A stretch of 64,000 nucleotides of DNA from the NCBI RefSeq assembly GCF_041154485.1, contig NZ_AP028669.1, forward strand, positions 4,340,001 through 4,404,000. The letters are read 5' to 3'. Below, piece after piece: positions 1 through 8,934 of this stretch. The DNA comes from Variovorax sp. V93 (GTDB lineage: Bacteria > Pseudomonadota > Gammaproteobacteria > Burkholderiales > Burkholderiaceae_C). A program made the position numbers and the translations under genes. Position 1 is the stretch's first letter. Each line of letters begins with the position of its first letter. The notes under the pieces are model-generated. The model saw only the letters and a program-made list of their open reading frames with translations, searched no databases and was not told the origin of the DNA.

Positions 1-1
1 G

Positions 2-466
2 CTGCCGCAGGCCGCCGCATCGATTGCGGCTGCCGCATGCCTCGCAGCCCACGCGGCGCTGCCGACCGTGCCCTCGCCCGCCGAGGCGGCGCCGGCCGTC
101 GGCGCCTCCAGCCTGCTGCAGGCCGGCTTCGGCATGTTCGCGGTGCTGGCCCTGATCTTCCTGTGCGCCTGGGCCGCGCGCCGCTTCGGCCTGCAGCGCC
201 TGGGCGGCGGCCAATCGGTGAAGGTGGTCTCCAGCACCATGGTCGGCCAGCGCGAGCGCGTGGTCGTGGTCGAGGTCGGCGGCACCTGGCTGGTGCTGGG
301 CGTTGCGGCCGGCCGGGTCAATGCGCTGCATTCGCTGCCGGCGCAGGCGCTGCCCGCGGCGGCCCCTGCACGCGCAGTGCCCGACGCCCGCCTGGCCGGC
401 GCGGCGGGCCTGTTCGCCCAGAAGCTGCGCGACTCGCTCGGCCTTGCGCAGCGGCCCCACCCATGA
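2..466 (+). CDS. fliO: FliO, flagellar export apparatus protein (5' end outside window)
   Basis: FliO is a small membrane protein that helps assemble the FliP-FliQ-FliR export gate. The reading frame is open to the window edge. A GTG at 68 is possible, but upstream codons give an alanine-rich hydrophobic stretch like a signal sequence, so the true start probably lies to the left. After GTG68 there is one membrane helix (about residues 17-36, ending [10 protein letters not shown]), then the typical cytoplasmic domain with [20 protein letters not shown] and a [10 protein letters not shown] segment. The stop overlaps the fliP start as ATGA (463-466), so the two are translationally coupled. The identity rests on this domain and on fliPQR following directly. 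Confidence 0.85.
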   Translation: MPQAAASIAAAACLAAHAALPTVPSPAEAAPAVGASSLLQAGFGMFAVLALIFLCAWAARRFGLQRLGGGQSVKVVSSTMVGQRERVVVVEVGGTWLVLGVAAGRVNALHSLPAQALPAAAPARAVPDARLAGAAGLFAQKLRDSLGLAQRPHP

Positions 467-1224
467 TGCGCACCGCCCGCCAGCGAAGCCTTGCCGGCTT
501 TGCGCTGATGCTGCTCGCCCTGGCGCTGCCGACGGCGGCTTGGACGCAGGGCCTGCCCGGCCTCACCAGCACGCCCGGCCCGGGCGGCAGCCAGACCTGG
601 TCGCTCAGCGTGCAGACGCTGGTGATGCTGACCTCGCTCAGCTTCCTGCCGGCGCTGCTGCTGAGCATGACGAGCTTCACGCGCATCCTCATCGTGCTGG
701 GCCTGCTGCGCACGGCCATCGGCACGCAGTCGTCGCCGCCCAACCAGATCCTGGTGGGCCTGTCGCTGTTCCTCACCTTCTTCGTGATGGCGCCGGTGTT
801 CGACAAGGTCCACGACGAGGCCTACAAGCCCTTCTCCGAAAACAGGATCACGGCCGAGAAGGCGCTCGAGAAGGGCATTGCGCCCTTCAAGTCCTTCATG
901 CTGAAGCAGACCCGCGAGAACGACCTGGCCCTGTTCGCCAGGCTCGCGAAGATCCCCGACATGCAAGGCCCCGAGGAAGTGCCGCTGCGCATCCTGCTGC
1001 CCTCCTTCGTGATCAGCGAGCTGAAGACCGCGTTCCAGATCGGCTTCACGATCTTCATTCCGTTCCTGATCATCGACCTGGTGGTGGCCAGCGTGCTGAT
1101 GTCGATGGGCATGATGATGGTGCCGCCCGCCTCCATCGCGCTGCCCTTCAAGCTGATGCTGTTCGTCATGGCCGACGGCTGGCAGCTGCTGATCGGCGCA
1201 CTGGCCGAGAGCTTTTATCTTTAG
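463..1224 (+). CDS. fliP: FliP, flagellar type III export gate subunit
   Basis: FliP forms the core of the flagellar protein-export channel with FliQ and FliR. The 253-residue product has a cleavable signal peptide (about residues 1-29, with an [17 protein letters not shown] core), as FliP proteins usually do. Four hydrophobic segments follow, with the family signatures [19 protein letters not shown] near residue 70 and [20 protein letters not shown] followed by [20 protein letters not shown] near the C-terminus. The ATG at 463 is chosen because it overlaps the fliO stop and starts the signal peptide. A longer reading frame from 37 runs antiparallel to no known domain and only overlaps fliO. 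fliQ follows after 9 bases. Confidence 0.97.
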   Translation: MMRTARQRSLAGFALMLLALALPTAAWTQGLPGLTSTPGPGGSQTWSLSVQTLVMLTSLSFLPALLLSMTSFTRILIVLGLLRTAIGTQSSPPNQILVGLSLFLTFFVMAPVFDKVHDEAYKPFSENRITAEKALEKGIAPFKSFMLKQTRENDLALFARLAKIPDMQGPEEVPLRILLPSFVISELKTAFQIGFTIFIPFLIIDLVVASVLMSMGMMMVPPASIALPFKLMLFVMADGWQLLIGALAESFYL

Positions 1225-1233
1225 AGGCGCGCA

Positions 1234-1503
1234 ATGACTCCCGAATCCGTCATGTCCCTGGGCAGCCAGGCCATCCACGTCTCGCTGCTGCTGGGTGCGC
1301 CGATGCTGCTGGTGGCGCTCGTGGTGGGCCTGGTCATCAGCATCTTCCAGGCTGCAACGCAGATCAACGAAGCCACGCTGTCCTTCATTCCCAAGCTGCT
1401 GGCGGTGTTCGCGGTGCTGGTGCTTGCCGGCCCCTGGATGCTGGCGCAGATGCTCGACTACATCCGCACGCTGTTCTCGAGCATCCCGCAGCTGGTCGCC
1501 TGA
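1234..1503 (+). CDS. fliQ: FliQ, flagellar export gate subunit
   Basis: FliQ is a two-helix membrane subunit that winds around the FliP-FliR core of the flagellar export gate. The 89-residue length is typical. Two hydrophobic helices are clear: one near residues 15-38 (LLLGAPMLLVALVVGLVISIF) and one near 50-75. The conserved loop QAATQINEATLSFIPKLLAV lies between them. It sits between fliP (9-base gap) and fliR (12-base gap), the usual order, and is almost certainly cotranscribed with both. Confidence 0.97.
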   Translation: MTPESVMSLGSQAIHVSLLLGAPMLLVALVVGLVISIFQAATQINEATLSFIPKLLAVFAVLVLAGPWMLAQMLDYIRTLFSSIPQLVA

Positions 1504-1515
1504 GCGCGCGCTGAC

Positions 1516-2310
1516 ATGCCCGCCATCTTCTCCGTCACTTCGGCGGAGCTGACCGCCTGGCTGACGGCCTTCCTGTGGCCCTTCGTTCGCATGCTGGCGC
1601 TGGTGAGCACCGCACCGGTGTTCGGCGAGCCCGGCGTCGCGCGCCAGACCAAGGTGGCTGTTGCCGCGCTGCTGGCGGTGGCCATTGCGCCCACGCTCGG
1701 TCCCATGCCCGCGGTGCCGGTGGTCTCCGCGGGCGGCGTGTGGATCATCGTGCAGCAGGTGCTCATCGGCGGTGCCATCGGCTTCGCGATGCGCATGGTG
1801 TTCGCGGCCGTGCTGGCCGCGGGCGAGTACATCGGCCTGCAGATGGGCCTGTCCTTCGCGTCCTTCTTCGATCCCATGGCCGGCGGCGCCACCATGGTGG
1901 TTGCGCGGCTCATGCACATGCTGGCCATTCTTCTCTTCCTGGCGGTGGACGGCCACCTGCTGATGCTCGCGGCGCTGGCCGAGAGCTTCCACACGCTGCC
2001 GATCGCCAATGCGCCGCTGGCCGCGCAGGGCTGGATGCTGCTGGTGTCCGGCGGCGGACGGATCTTTGCCAACGGGCTGATGCTGGCGCTGCCGCTGGTG
2101 ACCGCGCTGCTCACGCTCAACCTTGCGATGGGCATCCTGAACCGGGCTTCGCCGCAGTTCAGCATCTTTGCGGTCGGCTTTCCGCTCACGCTGCTGGCGG
2201 GCATCGGCATGCTGCAGCTGCTGATGCCGCAGCTCGGCGCCTTCATGGAGCCGCGCTTTGCCGCCGCGCTGTCTTCGCTGCCCCAGCTGATGCAGGCGCT
2301 GCGGCCCTGA
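1516..2310 (+). CDS. fliR: FliR, flagellar export gate subunit
   Basis: FliR is the single-copy export gate component that caps the FliP pentamer. The 264-residue product has about six hydrophobic segments. Family landmarks include the N-terminal WPFVRMLALVSTAPVFG, the GFAMRMVFAAVLAAGEYIGLQMGLSFASFFDP block and the C-terminal GILNRASPQFSIFAVGFPLTLLAGI. It is the last gene of the visible fliOPQR operon and converges with flgL, whose stop lies 18 bases away. I see no clear Rho-independent hairpin in that short gap. Confidence 0.97.
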   Translation: MPAIFSVTSAELTAWLTAFLWPFVRMLALVSTAPVFGEPGVARQTKVAVAALLAVAIAPTLGPMPAVPVVSAGGVWIIVQQVLIGGAIGFAMRMVFAAVLAAGEYIGLQMGLSFASFFDPMAGGATMVVARLMHMLAILLFLAVDGHLLMLAALAESFHTLPIANAPLAAQGWMLLVSGGGRIFANGLMLALPLVTALLTLNLAMGILNRASPQFSIFAVGFPLTLLAGIGMLQLLMPQLGAFMEPRFAAALSSLPQLMQALRP

Positions 2311-2328
2311 GCCGCACGCCCCTCGCAT

Positions 2329-3537
2329 TCACAGGTAGTTGAACAGCGCAATGCTGTGCAGCCGCGCGAAGGTCTGCTGGGTGGCCTGGAGCGAGGTCTG
2401 GCGCTGCAGGAATTCCGAGATGGCGCTGGCCGGGTCCAGGTCCACCAGCTCCGAGAGGTAGCCCTTGTCGATCAGGTCGCGCGAGGCGCCGCTGGTGTTG
2501 AGCGCGTCGAGCTCGTTCATGCGCGAGCCGACCGACGACATGACCGTGAGCACGTTGTCGTGCGCATTGGTGATCTTGACGTTGAAGGTGCTCAGCGCGT
2601 TGAGCAGATCGGCCTTCGCCGCGTCGCCGTTGCCGGCCAGCGGCTGCCTGAGCGCAGTGACCAGCTCGCCGATGGCGGCGAACACGTCGGTGCCGGCATT
2701 GCGCGCCGTGGCCACCTGGAAGGTGTCGCCGTCGGCCGGCGCGCCGCTCATGGTGATCTGCAGGCCGCCGAACGAGATCGCGGCGCCCGGCACGTAGGCG
2801 CCCGATGCGGCCACCACGGGCGGCGTGTCCTGCGTGGCCACCGTGTAGTTGCCGCCGCTGAAGCTGATCACGAAGTCCTTGCCGTAGTTGGCCGCGCTCG
2901 CATCGGTCACGCCCACGGCGCCGAAGACGCCGGAGCCGGTGTTGCCGGCACCCGCCGAGCTCACGTAGCCCGCGCCGCCCTGCACCGACTGGAACACGCT
3001 GCGTCCGTCGTCCGTGGTCGACATCTGGCGCGACACGTCGATCTGCATCAGGCGCTGGCCCTGGTCGCCCATGTACTGGATGCCGCCGGCCCCCGCCACG
3101 AAGGGCTGGCTCGCGCTCTTGAAGCCGGCGAACAGGAACTGGCCGTTGCCGTCGTCGGCATTGGCCACGTTCACCAGCTGGTCCAGGTTGCCCTGCAGCG
3201 TGGTGGTCAGCGAGGCGCGGTCGGCGTCCGACAGCGTGCCGTTGCCGGCCTGCACCGCGAGCGTCTTCATGTTCTGCATGATCGAGGTGGCCGACTTCAG
3301 CGCGGTCTCTTCCTGCGAGAGCGAGAGCATCGCGCGGCTGCGGCTGGTGGCGTACTGCGCCGACTCCGCCATCGACTGGCTTACGCCCAGCGCACGCGCG
3401 GCGGCCACCGGATCGTCGGCAGCCGTCAGGAACTTGGTGCCCGCGGCGAGCTGCTGCTGGATGCGGAACAGCTGCTGCTGCTGCGAACCCAGCGAGCTCA
3501 TGCTCTGGGCGTAGAAGGATTGGGTGCTGATGCGCAT
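2329..3537 (-). CDS. flgL: FlgL, hook-filament junction protein 2 (HAP3)
   Basis: FlgL joins the hook-associated FlgK ring to the flagellin filament. The 402-residue product starts MRISTQSFYAQSMSSLGSQQ and carries the flagellin-like N-terminal coiled region with GTKFLTAADDPVAAARALGVSQ. The matching C-terminal helix includes SEFLQRQTSLQATQQTFARLHSIALFNYL. The middle is a variable, serine- and glycine-rich surface domain. A Shine-Dalgarno GGAG sits 6 bases before the ATG at 3537. It lies 36 bases downstream of flgK and is surely cotranscribed with it. Here flgKL is separated from the rest of the flg operon by a 13-kb receptor block. Confidence 0.96.
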   Translation of the reverse strand: MRISTQSFYAQSMSSLGSQQQQLFRIQQQLAAGTKFLTAADDPVAAARALGVSQSMAESAQYATSRSRAMLSLSQEETALKSATSIMQNMKTLAVQAGNGTLSDADRASLTTTLQGNLDQLVNVANADDGNGQFLFAGFKSASQPFVAGAGGIQYMGDQGQRLMQIDVSRQMSTTDDGRSVFQSVQGGAGYVSSAGAGNTGSGVFGAVGVTDASAANYGKDFVISFSGGNYTVATQDTPPVVAASGAYVPGAAISFGGLQITMSGAPADGDTFQVATARNAGTDVFAAIGELVTALRQPLAGNGDAAKADLLNALSTFNVKITNAHDNVLTVMSSVGSRMNELDALNTSGASRDLIDKGYLSELVDLDPASAISEFLQRQTSLQATQQTFARLHSIALFNYL

Positions 3538-3573
3538 CGCGGCTCCGTAGGTTCTTTTCTAAAGGCGGCCGGC

Positions 3574-5532
3574 TCAGCCGCGGATGCCCAGGATCGCGTC
3601 GAACATGGTCGATGCGGTCTGGATCACCTTGGCATTGGCCTGGTACATCTGCTGGTACATCAGCAGGTTGGCGGTTTCCTCGTCCTGGTTCACGCCCGAG
3701 ATCGAGTCGCGGCTGGCGCGGATCTGGCCCGTCACGCTCTCCTGCGTCTTCTCTGCCACGCGGATTTCCATGGCGCGGTTGCCCACCTCGCTCACCAGCT
3801 TGGCGAAGGCACCGTTGAAGGTGGAGGTGCCGCCGTCCATCGCGGTCTTGCGCTGCAGCGCGCCAAGCAGCAATGCATTGCTGCCGTCGGATACGCCGCC
3901 CGCGTTCTTGCCGATGGTGAAGGTGTCGCCATCGGCGGGCGCGCCGCTGAGCTTGACCTCGATGCCGTCGAAGCGGATGGAGGCGCCCGCGGTGTAGGGC
4001 ACGGCCGTGCCGGCCGCATAGTTGGTCGATGTGCCATCGGCCAGCGTCACCGTCACGGCGGAGGTGGCCGGAAAGCCCGACAGCGTGTTGGCCGCGGCGT
4101 CGTAGGCGAGCGTGACCGTCGCGGCCAGCGGCGTGGCCAGGTAGCCCGCGTCGACCACGGCGGGACTCAGCGCGCCGGTGCCCTTGTTGCCCACCGCCTT
4201 GCCCGTGGCCAGCGGCGATGCGGCGGCCACCTTGGCCGTATCGCGCACCAGCACGTCCATGTCGCGCGCGCCGCTGCGCGTCGGCTGCACCAGGAAGGAA
4301 TCGCCGGCCTGCGCGGTACCGCTGGCCACCGCAAGGCTGACGCCGTCGAAGCTGGCGGGAAAGGTGGTGAAGTCGCCCATCGGCTGCTTGTCCGACAGCC
4401 GCGTGACGCTGTAGGTGAGCGTGCCCGCCACGTCCTTCACCTGCACCGAATAGTCGCTGGTCGTGAGCTGCGAGGTGTCGGCCACGCTGGCGCCGAGCAC
4501 CATGTCGCCCGCATTGCGCGCATTGGAGAACACGCCCGGCACGGCCTGCGAGAAGAAGTCGGTGCCCAGCACGCCGTTCAGGTCGACGCCCAGCTTGTGC
4601 TGCTCGTTGAACTCGCTGCTCAGCGCCATGGCGAGGCGGCCGACGGCGTTCTGCGTGGTGGTGAGCGTCTCGGCGCGGAAGGCCAGCAGGCCGCCCAGCG
4701 AACCGCCGCTGATCACGTCGTCGTTGAGCTCGGACACCGTGCCCGTGAGGCCGACCAGCGCCACTGCCTTGCGCGTCGGGTCGGCGGCGGACGAAACCGC
4801 CTGCAGCTGCGCGGCCCGGTCGCCCAGCACCAGCGTCTGGCCGTTGCCGATGAAGACGTTGTACTGGCCGCTGTCCTGCTCCAGAACCTTCACGCCCACG
4901 ATCTTGCCGAGCTCGCTCACCAGCTGGTCGCGCTGGTCCATCAGGTCGTTGGGCGGCTGGCCGCCGGCCATCGCGCTGAGCTGGCTGATCTGCTGGTTCA
5001 GGCTCGCGATCTGCTTGGCATAGGTGTTGATCTGCGCGGTGCTGCCTTCGATCTGGTCGTTGACCGAACCGTTCAGGTCGGTGAGGTACTGGTCGGTGGC
5101 GCGGAACTTGTTGGCCAGCGTCTGCGCCGCGCTGATGAGCTGCTGGCGCGCTGCCGGGTCGGCCGGCGTGTTGGCCACGCCCTGCACGCTGGCGAAGAAG
5201 CTCTGCATCAGCGGCGTGAGGCCCGCGGTCTTGTCGGCCAGCAGCGAGTCGATGCGGTTGATCTGCGATCCGTAGCTCGCGAGCGCGGCGCCCGCGGCTT
5301 CGGCGCCGTTGAGCTGGGCCGTGAGATAGCCGTCGTAGCTGCGCTGCACCGTGGTGACGCGCGCGCCATTCCCGATGAAACCCGCACCGGTCGTCGTGCC
5401 GCCGTTGGACGAGACCAGCGCGGTCTGCCGGCTGTAGCCGGCCGTGTACACATTGGCCGTGTTGTGGGCCGTGGTCATGAGCGCGGATCGCGCGACGCTC
5501 AGGCCGGACAGGCCCGTTTGGAACATCGACAT
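3574..5532 (-). CDS. flgK: FlgK, hook-filament junction protein 1 (HAP1)
   Basis: FlgK is the hook-proximal junction protein, exported through the flagellar apparatus. The 652-residue product begins MSMFQTGLSGLSVARSALMT and has the HNTANVYTAGYSRQTAL motif of rod/hook-family proteins. It ends with the conserved amphipathic helix EETANLLMYQQMYQANAKVIQTASTMFDAIL. The GNGARVTTVQRSYDGYLTAQLNGAEA stretch is also typical. AGGTAAAG precedes the ATG as ribosome binding site. The 125 bases upstream contain a sigma28-like -10 element (see separate entry). flgL follows after 36 bases. Confidence 0.97.
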   Translation of the reverse strand: MSMFQTGLSGLSVARSALMTTAHNTANVYTAGYSRQTALVSSNGGTTTGAGFIGNGARVTTVQRSYDGYLTAQLNGAEAAGAALASYGSQINRIDSLLADKTAGLTPLMQSFFASVQGVANTPADPAARQQLISAAQTLANKFRATDQYLTDLNGSVNDQIEGSTAQINTYAKQIASLNQQISQLSAMAGGQPPNDLMDQRDQLVSELGKIVGVKVLEQDSGQYNVFIGNGQTLVLGDRAAQLQAVSSAADPTRKAVALVGLTGTVSELNDDVISGGSLGGLLAFRAETLTTTQNAVGRLAMALSSEFNEQHKLGVDLNGVLGTDFFSQAVPGVFSNARNAGDMVLGASVADTSQLTTSDYSVQVKDVAGTLTYSVTRLSDKQPMGDFTTFPASFDGVSLAVASGTAQAGDSFLVQPTRSGARDMDVLVRDTAKVAAASPLATGKAVGNKGTGALSPAVVDAGYLATPLAATVTLAYDAAANTLSGFPATSAVTVTLADGTSTNYAAGTAVPYTAGASIRFDGIEVKLSGAPADGDTFTIGKNAGGVSDGSNALLLGALQRKTAMDGGTSTFNGAFAKLVSEVGNRAMEIRVAEKTQESVTGQIRASRDSISGVNQDEETANLLMYQQMYQANAKVIQTASTMFDAILGIRG

Positions 5533-5597
5533 GAGGCTTTACCTGTAGAACGTTTTCTTGTTGGCACCGGGCATCGCTTGCGATACCTGCTTCCTGT

Positions 5598-5624
5598 CTA
5601 TCGGCAGGCGGCGCGGAAAATGAA
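5598..5624 (-). promoter_or_regulatory. weak sigma28-like promoter upstream of flgK
   Basis: On the minus strand a GCCGATAG (5605-5598) matches seven of eight bases of the flagellar sigma28 -10 consensus GCCGATAA. The -35 position 11 bases upstream reads CACTTCAT, a poor match to TAAAGTTT. The element lies 65 bases before the flgK ATG, a sensible place for a class 3 promoter. The weak -35 makes this uncertain. Confidence 0.35.
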
Positions 5625-5657
5625 GTGCCCGCTGGAACATTTCGGCTGGTTGCGCTT

Positions 5658-7217
5658 TCACGCGGCGCGCCGGAACACGCTGACCGACTCGACCAGGCTC
5701 GCGGCCTGCTCCTGCATCGACTGCGCCGCGGCGGCCGCTTCTTCCACCAGTGCCGCGTTCTGCTGCGTCACCTGGTCCATCTGCGCAATCGCCTGGTTCA
5801 CCTGTTCGATGCCCGTGCTCTGCTCCTGGCTCGCGGCCGTGATCTCGCCCATGATGTCGGTCACGCGTTTGACGCTGTCCACGATCTCGTCCATCGTGCG
5901 GCCCGCCTCGGCCACCTGGCGGCTGCCGGCCTCGACCTTGTCCACCGAGTCGTCGATCAGGCCCTTGATTTCCTTGGCGGCTGCGCCCGAGCGTTGCGCG
6001 AGGTTTCTCACCTCGGAAGCGACGACTGCGAAGCCGCGGCCTTGCTCGCCGGCTCTTGCAGCTTCCACCGCCGCATTCAAGGCCAGGATGTTGGTCTGGA
6101 ACGCAATGCCGTCGATCACGCCGATGATGTCGACGATCTTCTTGGACGAGCTGTTGATGGAGCCCATGGTGTCCACCACCTGGCTCACCACGCCGCCGCC
6201 GCGCACCGCCACTTCGGAAGCGGAGACGGCCAGTTGGTTGGCCTGCCGTGCGTTGTCCGCGTTCTGCTTGACGGTGCTCGTGAGTTCTTCCATCGAGGCG
6301 GCCGTCTGCTCCAGCGAACTCGCCTGTTCCTCGGTGCGCGAAGACAGGTCCTGGTTGCCCGCCGCAATCTGGGTCGAGGCCGACACCACGCTCGACACGT
6401 TGCTGTCCACATCCACCACAACGGCCGAGAAGTTCGCGCTCATCTGGTTCAGCGCGCGAAGCAGGTGGCGCATCTCGTCCTCGGGGCGGACCTCGAACCT
6501 CGCAATGCCCCCGGCGGCGATGGCCTGCGCCACCCGCACCGCCTGGTCCATGGGGCGGAACACTGTGCGGTCGAGGAAGTAGCCGAAGCCCGCCCACGCC
6601 AGCGCGCACACCGCGGCACCGGCAGCCCAGTCCTCGGGGCCGGCCCAGCCGAAATGGCCGGCAGCGCCGAGCACCAGCATCGATACCGCCGCGGCCGAGG
6701 TCGAGCCCAGCACGCGCAGCCGGATGGGCAGGCGGCGCAGGCGGGCCAGCAGGCTCGTCCAGCCGCGCTTGACAACCTCGCCCTGCCGGATCGCCAGGCC
6801 CTGGGCATGGCCTTCCCTGAACCTGCGGTAAAGCTGCTCGGCCTGCGCCACGTCCGCGCGATCGGGCTTGCTGCGCACCGACATGTAGCCCTCCACCTCG
6901 CCCCTGCGGCGGATCGGCGTCACATTCGCGAGCACCCAGTAGAAGTCCCCGTTCTCGCGCCGGTTCTTGATCACGCCGGTCCAGGGCAGCTCCTGCTTCA
7001 GGGTCTCCCACATGTCGGCAAAGGCCTCCGGGGGCATGTCGGGGTGCCGAATCATGTTGTGCGGCTTGCCGATGAGTTGCGCCACGGCATAGCCGCTGGC
7101 GGCCACGAAGGCCGGATTGACGTAGGTGATGCGCCCTTTCAGGTCGGTGCGCGACACCAGTGCTGCGTCATCGTCGAGCAGATATTCGTTGGCGGTAACG
7201 GGTAGATTGACTCTCAT
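5658..7217 (-). CDS. Aer-like chemoreceptor with N-terminal PAS domain
   Basis: This 519-residue receptor resembles the aerotaxis/energy-taxis receptor Aer. A PAS domain occupies about residues 15-115 ([14 protein letters not shown], then [21 protein letters not shown] and [18 protein letters not shown]), the type that binds FAD in Aer. Two short hydrophobic segments follow near residues 165-215 with no periplasmic domain, then a HAMP-like linker and a long MCP signalling domain. The tip reads [20 protein letters not shown], as in enteric receptors. The protein ends VSVFRRAA, without a CheR-binding pentapeptide. It is the last of seven receptor genes read leftward. FAD binding and ligand are inferred from the family only. 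Confidence 0.9.
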   Translation of the reverse strand: MRVNLPVTANEYLLDDDAALVSRTDLKGRITYVNPAFVAASGYAVAQLIGKPHNMIRHPDMPPEAFADMWETLKQELPWTGVIKNRRENGDFYWVLANVTPIRRRGEVEGYMSVRSKPDRADVAQAEQLYRRFREGHAQGLAIRQGEVVKRGWTSLLARLRRLPIRLRVLGSTSAAAVSMLVLGAAGHFGWAGPEDWAAGAAVCALAWAGFGYFLDRTVFRPMDQAVRVAQAIAAGGIARFEVRPEDEMRHLLRALNQMSANFSAVVVDVDSNVSSVVSASTQIAAGNQDLSSRTEEQASSLEQTAASMEELTSTVKQNADNARQANQLAVSASEVAVRGGGVVSQVVDTMGSINSSSKKIVDIIGVIDGIAFQTNILALNAAVEAARAGEQGRGFAVVASEVRNLAQRSGAAAKEIKGLIDDSVDKVEAGSRQVAEAGRTMDEIVDSVKRVTDIMGEITAASQEQSTGIEQVNQAIAQMDQVTQQNAALVEEAAAAAQSMQEQAASLVESVSVFRRAA

Positions 7218-7247
7218 CAGTTCCAGATCGAAGGGTTGTTTTTCTCG

Positions 7248-8882
7248 CTAGGCGAAGGCTGGCTCCGAGGTGCGCAGCGCCAGGCCCGTGCGGGCGTCGC
7301 CGGGCAGGCTTGCAGCAGGCGCCAGGTCTCTCCCGGCCTCGAGCCGGAACACGCTGACCGACGCCACCAGGCTCGCGGCCTGCTCCTGCATCGACTGCGC
7401 CGCGGCGGCAGCCTCTTCCACCAGTGCCGCGTTCTGCTGCGTCACCTGGTCCATCTGCGCGATGGCCTGATTCACTTGTTCAATGCCGGTGCTCTGCTCC
7501 TGGCTCGCGGCCGTGATCTCGCCCATGATGTCGGTCACGCGCTTCACGCTGTCCACGATCTCGTCCATCGTGCGCCCCGCCTCGGCCACCTGGCGGCTGC
7601 CGGCCTCGACCTTGTCCACCGAGTCGTCGATCAGGCCCTTGATTTCCTTGGCGGCTGCGCCCGAGCGCTGGGCGAGGTTTCTCACCTCGGAAGCGACGAC
7701 TGCGAAGCCGCGGCCTTGTTCACCCGCTCTTGCAGCCTCCACCGCCGCATTCAAGGCCAGGATGTTGGTCTGGAACGCGATGCCGTCGATCACGCCGATG
7801 ATGTCGACGATCTTCTTGGACGAGCTGTTGATGGAGGCCATGGTGTCCACCACCTGGCCCACGACATTCCCGCCCTTGACCGCCACTTCGGAGGCCGACA
7901 AGGCCAGTTGATTCGCTTGCCGCGCGTTGTCGGCGTTCTGCTTGACCGTGCTCGTGAGTTCCTCCATCGAGGCGGCCGTCTGCTCCAGAGAACTCGCCTG
8001 CTCCTCGGTGCGCGAAGACAGGTCCCGGTTGCCGGCTGCGATCTGCTCCGAGGCGGTCGCGATCGTGTCGGTGCCCTGGCGCACCTCGCCGACCACCTTG
8101 GCCAGGCTCTCGTTCATGTGCTTCAGCGCCTGCATGAGCTGGCCGGTCTCGTCGCGCGAGTGGGCCTCGATGACCGAGCCGAGGTCGCCATTCGCCACCG
8201 TTTCGGCCACCTTCACCGCGCGGCCCAGCGGCTGCGTGACGCTGCGCGCAATCAGGAAGGCGCAGCCCGCGCCGATCACCAGCGTGAGCACCGTGAGCAC
8301 GATGCGCAGGTTGAAGCCTCGCTCGTTGGCCGCATCGATCGCATGGCTCATGTCGTCGATCGCCTTGCGCTCGAGCGCAAGCAGTTCGAGCACGCGGCTT
8401 TCATAGGCCTTGGCGGCCGGCTGGAAGGTGTTCTTGAACACCGCCTCCGCCTCGCCCGGGGTGCCACTGGCCTTGGCCTTTTGCACCGCGTCCTTGGCGG
8501 CCTGGTATTTGGCCCGCAGCTCGACGATGGACTTGAAGGTCGACTTCTCGACGTCGGTCACCAGCAGGGCCTCGACCTTGGCCATGGTTTCGCCGCCCTT
8601 CTTGACGCTGTCGGAGATGACGTCGGCAAAGGTGATGGGAAGCGTTTCGTCGGTGGTCCGGGCGATCATCGCGGTGCGCGCGATGGCCGAGTAGGTCAGC
8701 ACGTACCAGTCGGAGATCAGCCGCTCCTTCGCGAGCGGGCTCTGCATCATCAGGCGCGTGGCCTCGGCATTGCTTCGGGCGGTCACCAGGGCGAACGCCG
8801 CCGAGACCAGGGTCAGCGCGAGAACCAGGCCGAAGCCGATGGCCAGGCGCGTGCCGATGCGCATGTTGGAAAGGAAGTTCAT
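7248..8882 (-). CDS. methyl-accepting chemotaxis protein (four-helix-bundle sensor)
   Basis: This 544-residue transmembrane chemoreceptor has one helix near residues 10-32, a periplasmic region of about 160 residues that is mostly helical with no Cache features (four-helix-bundle type), and a second helix near 190-212. A HAMP domain ([23 protein letters not shown]) and the MCP signalling domain follow. The signalling domain is mosaic: it carries [19 protein letters not shown] like the 8935, 11004 and 16918 receptors, then switches to SSSKK and [22 protein letters not shown] like the others (see findings). The C-terminus (RTSEPAFA) has no CheR-binding pentapeptide. The ligand is unknown. Confidence 0.93.
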   Translation of the reverse strand: MNFLSNMRIGTRLAIGFGLVLALTLVSAAFALVTARSNAEATRLMMQSPLAKERLISDWYVLTYSAIARTAMIARTTDETLPITFADVISDSVKKGGETMAKVEALLVTDVEKSTFKSIVELRAKYQAAKDAVQKAKASGTPGEAEAVFKNTFQPAAKAYESRVLELLALERKAIDDMSHAIDAANERGFNLRIVLTVLTLVIGAGCAFLIARSVTQPLGRAVKVAETVANGDLGSVIEAHSRDETGQLMQALKHMNESLAKVVGEVRQGTDTIATASEQIAAGNRDLSSRTEEQASSLEQTAASMEELTSTVKQNADNARQANQLALSASEVAVKGGNVVGQVVDTMASINSSSKKIVDIIGVIDGIAFQTNILALNAAVEAARAGEQGRGFAVVASEVRNLAQRSGAAAKEIKGLIDDSVDKVEAGSRQVAEAGRTMDEIVDSVKRVTDIMGEITAASQEQSTGIEQVNQAIAQMDQVTQQNAALVEEAAAAAQSMQEQAASLVASVSVFRLEAGRDLAPAASLPGDARTGLALRTSEPAFA

Positions 8883-8934
8883 CTTGGAATACCGGAATAC
8901 TGAATGGGGGTGAAGGGACGGCGAAGGCGCGGCC

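Noticed and set aside
2356..6582. Very long + strand open frame (1408 codons) opposite flgL and flgK, rich in His, Arg and Gly.
   Set aside because: It is the complement of real genes in a GC-rich sequence. Its composition (HHARRDGGE-type runs) fits no protein family, while the minus strand encodes clear FlgL, FlgK and a receptor.
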